Shown in pieces: positions 17,052 to 25,590 of a DNA stretch of 64,000 nucleotides. A program made the position numbers and the translations under genes. Position 1 is the stretch's first letter. Each line of letters begins with the position of its first letter. Below the pieces are notes generated by a model that saw only the letters and a program-made list of their open reading frames with translations, searched no databases and was not told the origin of the DNA. Source of the stretch: Paenibacillus sinopodophylli (GTDB lineage Bacteria; Bacillota; Bacilli; Paenibacillales; Paenibacillaceae); assembly GCF_005930355.1 (NCBI RefSeq), contig NZ_VDBO01000011.1, positions 86,553-150,552 of the forward strand. Reading direction: 5' to 3'.

Positions 17052-17822
17052 ATGAAACCAAGCTTATATCAAGGATTAAATGCCCGACAGCAGCAGATGC
17101 TGGAGCATTTCTCCCGCGAAGGCGAGCTCCGTATTGCAGCTTTGAAAGATACTTATCAAGTAACGGAAATGACCATACGTCGCGACCTCGAAAAGTTGGA
17201 AGAAGCCGGGGCGATCAAGAGAACCTTCGGAGGCGCGATTTTCGTCGGCAAAGATATCGCACTGCAGGAGAGAGCCGGTATTCTGACGGAAGAAAAGGCC
17301 AAGATCGGCCGATATGCCGCCAGCCTAATCAGCACGGGAGAATCGATATTCATCGATGGGGGAACGACAACGCTGCAGCTGGCCAAATTTTTGCCGCCCG
17401 GCATGAATATTACCGTCGTTACGAATGCGCTAAACGTAGCCGCGGAATTGTCCGGCAAGCAAATTCCGGTGCTTGTGACCGGTGGCATGCTGCTGGAAGC
17501 AACGAATTCTCTTGTCGGTCCGATCGCTGCGCAGAGCTTAGTGAGCATGGCGTTTGATCGTGCTTTTCTTGGGGCGACCGGCCTCAATATCGAGCATGGT
17601 TTTAGCAATTCTAATATTTATGAAGCTGAGATTAAACAGACGGCTATTCGCCAAGCCTCGGAAACGAATATTTTGCTGGATCATACCAAATTCGGAGCTA
17701 AGGTGCTCGTATCCTTCGTACCTTTGTCCGGTGTAGATCGGATCATATCGGATCAATGGCCGGATGAGAGTCTGAAATTGGCGTGCCGAGAGGCGGGAGT
17801 CCGAATGGAAGTGGCGAATTAG
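17052..17822 (+). CDS. DeoR-family transcriptional repressor
   Basis: The N-terminal DeoR winged helix (residues ~10-62; VTEMTIRRDLEKLEEAG followed by RTFGGA) is joined to a DeoR-C sugar-phosphate sensing domain (IFIDGGTTTLQLAKFL, VTNALNVAAEL, GATGLNIEHGF, LLDHTKFG). Its 256 residues are typical. The start has a CGGAGG ribosome site. It follows the cupin isomerase by 185 bp in the same direction, so it may be the last gene of the operon or have its own promoter. Probable ligand: a phosphorylated intermediate made by the PfkB kinase. Confidence 0.9.
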   Translation: MKPSLYQGLNARQQQMLEHFSREGELRIAALKDTYQVTEMTIRRDLEKLEEAGAIKRTFGGAIFVGKDIALQERAGILTEEKAKIGRYAASLISTGESIFIDGGTTTLQLAKFLPPGMNITVVTNALNVAAELSGKQIPVLVTGGMLLEATNSLVGPIAAQSLVSMAFDRAFLGATGLNIEHGFSNSNIYEAEIKQTAIRQASETNILLDHTKFGAKVLVSFVPLSGVDRIISDQWPDESLKLACREAGVRMEVAN

Positions 17823-17890
17823 GTAATAGTTGCAGACTTGTGTCCCGAGTGGGCATCCGAATCGCTACTTTCTTACAGAAGCAATAAGGC

Positions 17891-17933
17891 AAAAAAGTTG
17901 GAACGGAAACGAGAACATTTCCTTCCAACTTTT
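17891..17933. terminator. Bidirectional terminator between convergent genes
   Basis: AAAAGTTGGAA...GGAAA pairs with TTTCC-TTCCAACTTTT; A-runs and T-runs flank both sides. It serves the DeoR gene (+) and the sensor kinase (-). Confidence 0.85.
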
Positions 17934-17935
17934 CC

Positions 17936-19564
17936 TTACAGCGAAAACTCAGCAGTAAATTGTGTGCCATCGTCATTGGAATAATCCAAGGTTAATTTAC
18001 CGTCGTACTTCTTCGTTAATTGGCCGATGATTTGTAACCCAAGCCCAGTGCCGGTTTTCTTCGTAGTAAATCCTGGTTCAAATATTTTTTGCTTTAATGC
18101 TGCTGATATTTCTGGACCATTATTAAATACTTTGAATTTGAGGGTTTGCCCTTCTGCAATGCCACTAACTTTTACTTTGGACGGTTCAGCATTCATATTT
18201 TCGAGTACGGCTTCAAAAGCATTATCAATCAAATTGCCTAATACAGAAACAATTTCATTCTCTTTAATGTGCTTTATATTGATGTCCCGAAAATCGAGTA
18301 TATCAAAGGTGAAATCGATTTTTTTCGTTGCAGCATAGGCAACTTTTGCTTGTATCAGTCCCATTATCGGCGGACAATTAATGTTCAAGATCTCATTAAT
18401 CGAGGTAGCCTCTTCAACTAAAGTTGAAGTGTACGTTATGAGATCATCATACTCCTTCATACTGACAAGTGCATGAACCGTGGTCATATGGTTATTAAAG
18501 TCATGTCTTTGCCATCTTAATGATTGGAATAAGCTATCCAAGCTCCCTCTATAGGAAGATTCAATGGTATGTAATACTTGTTCTCTTCTGTACAGAAAAA
18601 CCCGATAAACGATAAAGCATAAAATTAAAAACAGAGCAGAACTCAGTATGATCGCATAAACGTATTTAATTACCTGGTCATAAAGTACTCGCTCCAAGAG
18701 GGAGTAATCCGATATTAAAAAAAGAACGTAGCTCTCGTTTTCGAATGCAAGAGGCATAAAATATTTCTCATACTTCTTGCCATTTATTTCTTCAATGTAG
18801 AAGTTTTTCTCTCCAGAATGGGTTACTTTCTTTACATAATCAATATCATTTTTATTCGCAAGTTTATAAGATCCATCAGTAACCATGTTTTGGATTCCAT
18901 TAAAATGATTATTTGTCGTTTCAGTTAATATAAATTCTAATGTAAGGGGTTTATCATGATACAGATTTACAGGGTTATTATGAAGCTGAGCAATATGCTC
19001 GCTTACCCTTTTCGATATATCTGCAGGGATATTTGATTTAGAATCAATTTGTATGACGTAATCATTGGCATTCGATTGATAGTAAAAATGTGTAAGGCCA
19101 TTTATATCGTGTATTACTGTTAGACCCTCATCTAGTCGGAGATCTTTAGGGCTTTCAGATGCGATGTTCACAAGCTTTCTTTCACCGAAATTACGGGTAT
19201 TTACAGCTATAGAATCAAGTTTAAATTCATTTACGATTTCCACAAGGATTTCTTCATTTATTCTCAAAAAACGTGCGCCCAACTTCGTCTCGATCATTCG
19301 CATTACACCTGTCATATACGAATTCTCTACACGTTGAATGATCGAATCGCTTTCTTTGATTTGTCCGATATGCTGCCTTACGTATTCGGCCTGTACGTCT
19401 AACCTCTTATTGGCTTCTGAGATTAACGCGTCTTTTGTTAAGAGCAAATAAGCTATATTCGTAATCAGAAATAGAAACATAAAGATCAATAATGCAGAAA
19501 GAGACACCTTGAATTTTTGTACTTTACGTAGAATACCCACCGAAATGATCCCCCAATATATCAT
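17936..19564 (-). CDS. Spo0B/citrate-type sensor histidine kinase
   Basis: Membrane sensor: TM1 near residues 18-42, an extracytoplasmic region of ~250 residues, and TM2 near 298-322 (YAIILSSALFLILCF). The cytoplasmic part has the Spo0B-type phosphoacceptor helix RWQRHDFNNHM (phospho-His near 355). The ATPase domain follows (NLIDNAFEAVLEN, KIFEPGFTTKKTGTGLGL). It is third in a -strand operon after a LytTR response regulator and an unknown protein, which fits the kinase/LytTR pairing common in Bacillota. ATG 19564 has a weak ribosome site; a GTG eight codons later, preceded by TTGGGGGA, is a good alternative. The signal sensed is unknown. Confidence 0.85.
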   Translation of the reverse strand: MIYWGIISVGILRKVQKFKVSLSALLIFMFLFLITNIAYLLLTKDALISEANKRLDVQAEYVRQHIGQIKESDSIIQRVENSYMTGVMRMIETKLGARFLRINEEILVEIVNEFKLDSIAVNTRNFGERKLVNIASESPKDLRLDEGLTVIHDINGLTHFYYQSNANDYVIQIDSKSNIPADISKRVSEHIAQLHNNPVNLYHDKPLTLEFILTETTNNHFNGIQNMVTDGSYKLANKNDIDYVKKVTHSGEKNFYIEEINGKKYEKYFMPLAFENESYVLFLISDYSLLERVLYDQVIKYVYAIILSSALFLILCFIVYRVFLYRREQVLHTIESSYRGSLDSLFQSLRWQRHDFNNHMTTVHALVSMKEYDDLITYTSTLVEEATSINEILNINCPPIMGLIQAKVAYAATKKIDFTFDILDFRDINIKHIKENEIVSVLGNLIDNAFEAVLENMNAEPSKVKVSGIAEGQTLKFKVFNNGPEISAALKQKIFEPGFTTKKTGTGLGLQIIGQLTKKYDGKLTLDYSNDDGTQFTAEFSL

Positions 19565-19593
19565 CCATCACGTTTGCATTTATGCTGATTCGT

Positions 19594-20238
19594 CTATGAT
19601 CCATCCCCGAACATCACATATGCAGCCGATTCGAATATCTCTTCTAGCGTGAACTCATTATTATCTAATAATTCCATCACACGTGTTTGACCATAAATTT
19701 GAATGAGAACAGTAACGATTAGCTTATGATCTGAACGCATTGATTTATATAATTTTCCGAATTTGACTACATTAGAATTGCTCCAGAATGAGAAAACATT
19801 ATCCCCATTTTCTTTAAGACTGAAGTGCGTCCCATCTGGATGCAGAATGTACCCGCCTAACTGATCTTGATCCATTAATAGCTGCTCCATCGCATTCATC
19901 TCATAATCCAAGAAAGTAACTAAACCCTGTTTCTTTAATTCGTTTTCAATCGTTTTTTTTCTTTCTAATGAAATACTCCTGAATAATCTAAAAGACAACG
20001 TGCCTCTGGTGATCAACATATCTAAACCTTTATTTATTTGGAGGGAATCAAAATAGGGACTAAGTACATTATTTTTAGGGAATATCTGATTTAAGTAATA
20101 TTCTACTTGTTGAATGGTTGGCCCATCGTACCAATAACAATGTAAGTTATCATCATAATAGTCGAATCGAAATAATGTACCTAGAAATGAAATACGTATT
20201 TCACTTTTAATTTTTTCTAATCGTATCGTCAGATCCAT
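19594..20238 (-). CDS. Unknown protein between LytTR regulator and kinase
   Basis: Not recognised. It is a 214-residue soluble protein with no signal peptide, membrane segment or cysteine-rich motif, aromatic-rich near the start (FRFDYYDD, CYWYDG) and with an acidic C-terminus. ATG 20238 has TAGGAG five to six bases upstream; the frame opens seven codons earlier. Gene order regulator, this gene, kinase, with 29-60 bp gaps, says it is made with the signalling pair and might modulate it or bind its ligand. It could be lineage-specific. Confidence 0.6.
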   Translation of the reverse strand: MDLTIRLEKIKSEIRISFLGTLFRFDYYDDNLHCYWYDGPTIQQVEYYLNQIFPKNNVLSPYFDSLQINKGLDMLITRGTLSFRLFRSISLERKKTIENELKKQGLVTFLDYEMNAMEQLLMDQDQLGGYILHPDGTHFSLKENGDNVFSFWSNSNVVKFGKLYKSMRSDHKLIVTVLIQIYGQTRVMELLDNNEFTLEEIFESAAYVMFGDGS

Positions 20239-20297
20239 TGCTATTCTCCTAGTCTTCAAATGTGCTGGTCTACTCTATGAAATCATCATTTCATAAA

Positions 20298-21068
20298 TTA
20301 CCTTACTTCAAATTGATATTTTGCATAGCGTGTTTCAAATTCTTTTCTTTTTGTACGAGTTAAGTCGAACTTAACATTATTTGCTTTCATTTGAATAACA
20401 TACGTCCCAAAAAGATTCTTACTTGCATATGCATGTCTAATGAACTTCAAGTTAACTAAGCTAGACGGGTTTGGTGAGAAAATGTGCTCGGAGCATTGAC
20501 TCTGAATGTTCGAAAGAGAATTACTGACTTCAATGCCCGTTTCCTTACCACCGTCAAAAGTTACGATGGTCTTATGTTCACCTTTCATTTTCGTGGCGTA
20601 TAAGAAATTATTCTCATTAATAAATATCGTACGATGATTACTTTTCAATTGAATGATTTTGCAAGGAGTTGACTTCGTATAGACCAAATCTTTTCCTATT
20701 ATTATTCGCGCCTTTTCAACTGCAGATGTGATTCTTTCAAACGAAACGGGTTTGGAGATAAACTCAATGCTATTCATTGTGATTCCTTCCAGCACTAGTT
20801 TCGAATCTTGTGTACCCGAGATCATAATCAAATAGGGAGATAAACCACTCTCCAAAACTTTCTTGTAAGCAGCAATACCATCTATACCCTGCAACCCAAT
20901 ATCTAGAAACAATAAATCAGGTTCGTTTTGTATGCAATCTCGAACAAACTGATCACCTGAGCTGGTAGAACTTATAATCTTCAAATCAAGCTGCTTCGCA
21001 TAAATTTCCAGCAGCTTTCTAATTGCCTCCTGATCTTCAGCTATAATAACGGATAATTGACTATTCAA
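20298..21068 (-). CDS. LytTR-family response regulator
   Basis: The N-terminal receiver domain has acidic residues EDQE, phospho-acceptor Asp in LLFLDIGLQGIDG, and conserved Lys in EFISKPVSFE. A C-terminal LytTR DNA-binding domain follows (INENNFLYATKMKGEHK ... FIRHAYA). The frame extends to an ATG at 21137, but the upstream residues are not receiver-like; TTG 21068 with GAGGGTGA just upstream puts the protein start right before SVIIAEDQ. It heads the three-gene operon. Spo0A-box-like sequences lie 190-250 bp upstream of the start. Confidence 0.85.
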   Translation of the reverse strand: MNSQLSVIIAEDQEAIRKLLEIYAKQLDLKIISSTSSGDQFVRDCIQNEPDLLFLDIGLQGIDGIAAYKKVLESGLSPYLIMISGTQDSKLVLEGITMNSIEFISKPVSFERITSAVEKARIIIGKDLVYTKSTPCKIIQLKSNHRTIFINENNFLYATKMKGEHKTIVTFDGGKETGIEVSNSLSNIQSQCSEHIFSPNPSSLVNLKFIRHAYASKNLFGTYVIQMKANNVKFDLTRTKRKEFETRYAKYQFEVR

Positions 21069-21256
21069 ATCTTCACCCTCAATTCCGACGAAGCATCTTC
21101 GAATATGTAGTAGGACTATGGTCTTGATAATTAACAAGAAGCTTCAAACTGTCGTATAGAAAAAGAGCTATCTCCTAATAGAGAAAGCTCATTTCACAAT
21201 ATATTCCTTGTTTATAATAGCATAATACTCATCCTTATGTACTAAGTAATTGGAGT

Positions 21257-21319
21257 AATTTATCGAATGGTATAATAATTTGTCGAATAATGTAGATTAA
21301 TACCCTCAATTTGTCTAAT
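21257..21319 (-). promoter_or_regulatory. Cluster of three Spo0A-box-like repeats upstream of the LytTR operon
   Basis: AATTTATCGAAT (21257), AATTTGTCGAAT (21277) and AATTTGTCTAAT (21308). The middle copy contains TGTCGAA, the known 0A box; the others differ by one base. Regular ~20-bp spacing of the first two could alternatively be LytTR-regulator sites for autoregulation. The same TTTGTCGAA occurs at 40272. Confidence 0.45.
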
Positions 21320-21389
21320 TCTCTTAATACTCACAGCCCATACAGTGGACTGAGAAAATATAGTTATCTATTGAAAGATAGGGAGTGAA

Positions 21390-21424
21390 AAACGCCGGTG
21401 ACCCTGAGCAGGTGACCGGCGTTT
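21390..21424 (-). terminator. Terminator of the VOC gene
   Basis: AAACGCCGGT pairs with ACCGGCGTTT, loop ~14 nt with further partial pairing. Immediately downstream of the - strand VOC stop codon. Confidence 0.75.
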
Positions 21425-21429
21425 CCGTA

Positions 21430-21831
21430 TTAGCGTTTTGGCATTTTGCTCTCATCCATGTACAGCAGATTCCAGCGGTGACCGTCCAGATCGGCAAATC
21501 CTGCACCGTACATCCAGCCGTCAATTTCGCTCGGCTTGCCAAAGATGCTTCCTCCAGCAATCTCTACTTTTTGGATAAAGGCATCTACTTCTTCTCTGCT
21601 TTCAGCGCCAATGGAGAATATGACTTCTGCGCATTGGGAAGTATCTGCAATTTTTGAACCTGTAAATTTCTCAAGCGTTGCATTCGGGAACAGCAAAATC
21701 GTTGTTTGGCCTATGATGAGCTGGGCTCTCACGTTACCAACGTTCTCTGCATGAAATCCAATCTCATTGAAAAAGGCAGTTGAACTCTCAACATCTTTGA
21801 CCGGGAGATTAATCCAAATCTCCTTTGACAT
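21430..21831 (-). CDS. VOC-family (glyoxalase/bleomycin-resistance fold) protein
   Basis: 133 residues forming the paired beta-alpha-beta-beta-beta modules of the vicinal-oxygen-chelate fold: KEIWINLPVKDVESSTAFFNEIGF at the start and MYGAGFADLDGHRWNLLYMD at the end, where the late Asp/His/Trp pattern is typical of the YaeR/PhnB-like small VOC proteins. An AGGAGG site precedes ATG 21831. It is a single-gene transcript with its own terminator. Such proteins may be metal-dependent dioxygenases, isomerases or antibiotic binders, and the sequence does not say which. Confidence 0.8.
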   Translation of the reverse strand: MSKEIWINLPVKDVESSTAFFNEIGFHAENVGNVRAQLIIGQTTILLFPNATLEKFTGSKIADTSQCAEVIFSIGAESREEVDAFIQKVEIAGGSIFGKPSEIDGWMYGAGFADLDGHRWNLLYMDESKMPKR

Positions 21832-22047
21832 GGCAGTAGCCTCCTGTAAAATATTTTCAATCCCTCCTACTATACGCTACTCCAAGCAGCAGAAGCGAAT
21901 CTTATAAATGGAGCCAGTCGAATCATTGTAAGTTGCAGATCGTATGCCCGAAAATGGATACAAATCTGTGGTATGCTGATTTTATTAGGTATGGAGAAAT
22001 ATTTGGGTCAAAATTATTAAACTACAATCTGGATTGGAGATTGCACA

Positions 22048-22380
22048 ATGGCAACAATCGAAGATTTCTTAGAACTCGATATTCGTGTTGGAACAATTAC
22101 AAAAGCGGAGTTTTTTGCAGAAGCAAAAACACCCGCTATTAAACTTGAGATTGATTTTGGAACAGAGATCGGTATTAGAACATCTAGTGCACAAATTACG
22201 AAACGATACAAGGCTGAGGAAATGATCGGGAAACAAATAGTAGCTGTCATTAACTTTCCTCCCAGGCGTATAGCTGGTTTCAAATCAGAAGTATTAGTAC
22301 TAGGAGGAGTGTTGGGAAAAGGGGATGTAGTTCTCTTGAAACCAGACAGTACGCTGCCGAATGGAACTCCTGTTGGTTGA
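22048..22380 (+). CDS. csaA: CsaA-type tRNA-binding/chaperone-like protein
   Basis: A 110-residue OB-fold protein matching the stand-alone tRNA-binding domain CsaA of Bacillus: DFLELDIRVGTITKAE at the start, AIKLEIDFGTEIGIRTSSAQ in the middle, and the family signature VINFPPRRIAGFKSEVLVLG, ending VVLLKPD. Full family length. CsaA dimers bind tRNA and have been linked to Sec-dependent export in B. subtilis; the in vivo role is still debated. It is a monocistronic-looking gene, 156 bp before an aldo/keto reductase. Confidence 0.92.
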   Translation: MATIEDFLELDIRVGTITKAEFFAEAKTPAIKLEIDFGTEIGIRTSSAQITKRYKAEEMIGKQIVAVINFPPRRIAGFKSEVLVLGGVLGKGDVVLLKPDSTLPNGTPVG

Positions 22381-22535
22381 TTTGGGAATCCTGACAGCAA
22401 AGCTTTCTATCTTATTTTCTGGTATTCTACAAGTGAAAGCTGAAAAAGGCGGAAGCGATCATGTCCGCAGAACTGATTATTGGATTTTGAGGAAAGCTAT
22501 TAATTTATCGTTAAGGAGGGATTCCAATCGAATAC

Positions 22536-23519
22536 GTGAAACTTGGAAATACCGGTTTGGATGTTTCAAGGCTTTGCCTTGGATGTATGGGCTTTGGTGA
22601 ACCTGGACGAGGATTTCATAAATGGGTGCTTGATGAAGAGAACAGCCGTCCTATTATCAAAAAAGCTTTGGAGCTTGGTATCAACTTTTTTGATACGGCA
22701 AATGTCTACGCAGAGGGAACAAGCGAGGAAATTGTTGGTCGTGCAATTAAGGATTATGCTAACCGGGATGAGATTGTCCTAGCGACAAAAGTGTTCTCCC
22801 GCATGCACGAAGGTCCAAACGGCTCCGGTCTATCCCGAAAGGCTATTATGAGTGAAATAGATAAAAGTCTCAAACGTCTTGGGACCGACTATGTCGATCT
22901 GTACCAAATTCATCGCTGGGATGACCATACGCCAATTGAAGAGACGATGGAAGCCTTACACAATGTAGTAAAGGCTGGTAAGGCAAGATACATTGGGGCT
23001 TCTGTCATGCATGCTTGGCAGTTTCAAAAGGCTCTATATGTCGCCGAAAAACACGGGTGGACCCGATTTGTGACGATGCAAAATCACTACAATCTGATCT
23101 ACCGTGAAGAGGAAAGGGAAATGATGCCGTTATGCAAGGCAGAAAAAATCGGTGTTATTCCATTTAGTCCTCTTGCATCAGGCAGATTGACTCGGGATTT
23201 GCAGGAAACCACACAACGCTCTGAAAACGATCAGATACAAAAAGCTAAGTATGATGCGACCGTGGAGGCCGACCGAATCATTATCGATCAGGTTGCAGCA
23301 ATTGCGGCAAGGCGTAACGTCACTCGCGCTCAAATTGCACTTGCATGGCTGCTGCAGAAGGAACCGGTTACAGCTCCTATTATTGGTGCGACGAAAATGA
23401 CTCACCTAGAAGATGCGGCTGCAGCCCTTTCGATTCGTTTGACCCCTGAAGAAATTTCTTTACTGGAGGATTCGTATGTGGCTCATCCGGTATATGGGTC
23501 TAATGCTGGTTTTAAATAA
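22536..23519 (+). CDS. Aldo/keto reductase (YajO/Tas-like)
   Basis: NADPH-dependent oxidoreductase of the (beta/alpha)8 AKR family. Asp and Tyr of the tetrad sit in NFFDTANVYAEG, Lys in LATKVFSR, and His in DLYQIHRWDDHTPIEET. The cofactor end is GVIPFSPLASGRL and PIIGATKMTHLEDA. At 327 residues it is normal. The first canonical start in frame is GTG 22536, but the strong AAGGAGGG (22513-22520) is ~16 nt away; an in-frame ATC at 22527 has ideal spacing and would give the family-typical MEYVKLG N-terminus. A terminator follows at 23537. Confidence 0.88.
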   Translation: MKLGNTGLDVSRLCLGCMGFGEPGRGFHKWVLDEENSRPIIKKALELGINFFDTANVYAEGTSEEIVGRAIKDYANRDEIVLATKVFSRMHEGPNGSGLSRKAIMSEIDKSLKRLGTDYVDLYQIHRWDDHTPIEETMEALHNVVKAGKARYIGASVMHAWQFQKALYVAEKHGWTRFVTMQNHYNLIYREEEREMMPLCKAEKIGVIPFSPLASGRLTRDLQETTQRSENDQIQKAKYDATVEADRIIIDQVAAIAARRNVTRAQIALAWLLQKEPVTAPIIGATKMTHLEDAAAALSIRLTPEEISLLEDSYVAHPVYGSNAGFK

Positions 23520-23536
23520 TGGGCAGATTAGCGTTC

Positions 23537-23566
23537 AGTCCCGATGAGCATCATGTCATCGGGACT
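23537..23566 (+). terminator. Terminator after the aldo/keto reductase
   Basis: AGTCCCGATGA pairs with TCATCGGGACT, 8-nt loop, then TTATTTAATT. Confidence 0.88.
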
Positions 23567-23603
23567 TTATTTAATTCTAGAGAATGTAATCATTAAGGAG
23601 TGG

Positions 23604-24989
23604 TCATTTGGAAGTAATGATCGCTACATCACCCTTCGCCGCATTCCACTCCACTGTAGCTCCGAGAGATTGTGACAGAAACCGCAGTGGTACGTATGTC
23701 TTGCCGTTCACATAGGTTGGTGCCGTGCTCATCTGTACTTTCTTTCCATCAAGGATGGCAGTCTTGCTGTATACGGTCAGTTGAATGACCTGCTTGCCTC
23801 GTGTTGCCGTTATGCTGCCGTTGTTGTATGCTACCTTGGTACCGAAAATCTCGAATAGTTCCCTCATGGGGACAAGCAACGATCCGTCACGCATGATCGG
23901 TGCGGATGCCAGCGGTAGGTTAATGCCGTTCCAGGTGACGGTAAGCTCATGCTGCACAGGTAATATTTTAGGAGATGCATTCACCGGGCTGTCTTTATCG
24001 TAATTAATATTAGTTCCGCCCCAATACCAAACCTTACCGCTTGTGTCCAGTGCCAGACCGCTGTTGATTGACCGCGCCGCAGCTTTCGCGATATTGCTCA
24101 GTCCCTTCAGCTTAATGGAAGAGCTCGTATTGGCTGCATTCCATGAGGCGTTCCAGACCTGTCCATTCGAGTCGACCACGAGGCTGTGAAGCTGTAACCC
24201 ATACCCGGCATCAATGGAACGGAATGCTCGGTTGCTTGCGACCTGCTGCAGTTCAGCGCCATAATAACTATACCAAAGGCTGCCGTCCTCTCCGAGAACG
24301 AATAGAGCGCCGCGATTTACAAACATCGCATTCTCCGATATAGATGCCGCTTTGCGATTTCCTGGAAGTCGGTAGCTGTATGTGCCGGAATGAATATTAT
24401 CCCCATAATAAAACTGCTCAATGAGACCGTTCTTGCGGGCGAAGGCGAGATTCGTATTGATATCCGCGTCAACGATATCCTGGGCAATAAGGACAGGCTT
24501 ATCCAACAGCGGATCGCGGGCCTCGTTATCAGTGCAAATAGTTGATGCCAATTTGGAATCCGCCGCAAGCGCGACCTGGCAGCTTTGCCCCCATGCCCAA
24601 AGCTTGCCGCTCTCATCCAAGGCAATGCTTCCAGCGTTGCTGCTTGCAATCTTGCGAATGCTAGGCAAACCCTGAACCTGTGAAGAGTCAGAGGAATCTT
24701 CGCTCCACTCCCAGACCGTCCCATCTTTCTTAAGCAGCAGCTTGGAGGTTACTTTGACAGCACCGGGAACACTTGGTCCACGTTTGGCGAAGCTGTTGCC
24801 TTGCCAATACCACACCGTACCGTTCTCGTCCAGCGCAATCCCAACTCCATCCCCGTCGGCCGTAAAAGCAATGTCCACAATACCGCGCAGTGTACGGCCT
24901 TCATTTGAAGCGGGACTAGCGGCGTAAGCAGTAGCAGCAAGTGAACTAAACAACATAAGGCTTATTGCAAAAGCTAGTAATTTTTTCAG
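23604..24989 (-). CDS. Secreted RCC1-repeat protein with C-terminal copper-amine-oxidase-N (stalk) domain
   Basis: The signal peptide KKLLAFAISLMLFSSLAATAYA is followed by about six RCC1-type beta-propeller repeats (residues ~35-345; units such as ALDESGKLWAWGQ, ALDENGTVWYWQG, ALDTSGKVWYWGG). A copper-amine-oxidase N-terminal-like domain covers the last ~110 residues (DGSLLVPMRELFEIFG, YVPLRFLSQSLGATVEW), common in Paenibacillus cell-surface proteins. The first ATG (24956) would cut off the basic start of the signal peptide. CTG 24989, eight bases after GGGGAGG, or ATT one codon earlier, gives a proper signal sequence, so I place the start there. Function is probably extracellular binding or scaffolding; no enzyme motif is seen. 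Confidence 0.8.
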   Translation of the reverse strand: MKKLLAFAISLMLFSSLAATAYAASPASNEGRTLRGIVDIAFTADGDGVGIALDENGTVWYWQGNSFAKRGPSVPGAVKVTSKLLLKKDGTVWEWSEDSSDSSQVQGLPSIRKIASSNAGSIALDESGKLWAWGQSCQVALAADSKLASTICTDNEARDPLLDKPVLIAQDIVDADINTNLAFARKNGLIEQFYYGDNIHSGTYSYRLPGNRKAASISENAMFVNRGALFVLGEDGSLWYSYYGAELQQVASNRAFRSIDAGYGLQLHSLVVDSNGQVWNASWNAANTSSSIKLKGLSNIAKAAARSINSGLALDTSGKVWYWGGTNINYDKDSPVNASPKILPVQHELTVTWNGINLPLASAPIMRDGSLLVPMRELFEIFGTKVAYNNGSITATRGKQVIQLTVYSKTAILDGKKVQMSTAPTYVNGKTYVPLRFLSQSLGATVEWNAAKGDVAIITSK

Positions 24990-25016
24990 AATAGGAACCT
25001 CCCCTTATTTTTCTTA

Positions 25017-25201
25017 TTACGATAGACGATTAAATGTTGTAAAATGTTTTAATTTTATGGATATAAAGAAAATATTGGTGTAATTATCGCGGCCGGATTT
25101 GATTTCATGCTCGATAGATTTAATATCTCCGGTGTTCAGACGTTCAATGAAGGTATAGCGAATCTCCGTACCGCCTTCAGCCGCCATCGAAATTTCGATG
25201 G
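25017..25201 (-). pseudogene. Unidentified coding remnant (minus strand)
   Basis: Read on the - strand from the palindrome, this frame gives EISMAAEGGTEIRY and continues TFIERLNTGDIKSIEHEIKS, then runs into AT-rich sequence and a stop at 25017-25019. The codon use and amphipathic pattern look protein-coding, but there is no start signal and no family was recognised. It is interpreted as a fragment left by rearrangement. Confidence 0.35.
25184..25201. repeat. Perfect 18-bp palindrome at the junction of two remnants
   Basis: CCATCGAAATTTCGATGG is its own reverse complement. The two coding remnants diverge from it, and both read EISM across it. It may be a rearrangement junction or an operator. 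Confidence 0.6.
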
Positions 25202-25590
25202 AGCTTGCTTCGGAAGCGCCCGGCTTAAGAGACTATTGGCCTTCGGATATTGCATTCACGTTTAATGGCATCTCTCTAGGTACATGGACAAGTCCGGCTG
25301 ATTTCGGAAGAGCTGCGAGGGGGAGGCTCACACCTGCATGGTGGCATCGCAATGTGAATCAATACGGGCTATTGAAGACTATTCGAATTGACACAGCGGG
25401 GACATTTATCGATGAAGAACGAATGTCGGACGTGATTCTCGCGGATTTGAAGCTGGACGAACCGTTCTGGACGCTTCGTTTCGCGGTTGATGAGCATGCT
25501 GTTCATGTAGGAGGGTTGACGCTCTATGGTGCGGGCTTCGGCAACCACGATCAGGATATTATAATCCGTGTTCACCTTAACGATGGTTAA
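25198..25590 (+). pseudogene. C-terminal fragment of an ArsR-associated regulator-like protein
   Basis: A 130-residue frame beginning MELASEAPGLRDYWPSDI and continuing with GTWTSPADFGRAARGRLTP, NQYGLLKTIRIDTAGTF, LRFAVDEHAVHVGGLT and GFGNHDQDI. From memory this resembles the C-terminal domain of ~300-residue ArsR-family regulators of Bacillales, preceded there by a winged helix. Here that N-terminal part is absent: an in-frame stop (25156-25158) lies 14 codons upstream, no ribosome site precedes ATG 25198, and the sequence switches at the 18-bp palindrome. I therefore call it a truncated gene; a separate short functional protein is possible but less likely. Confidence 0.55.
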
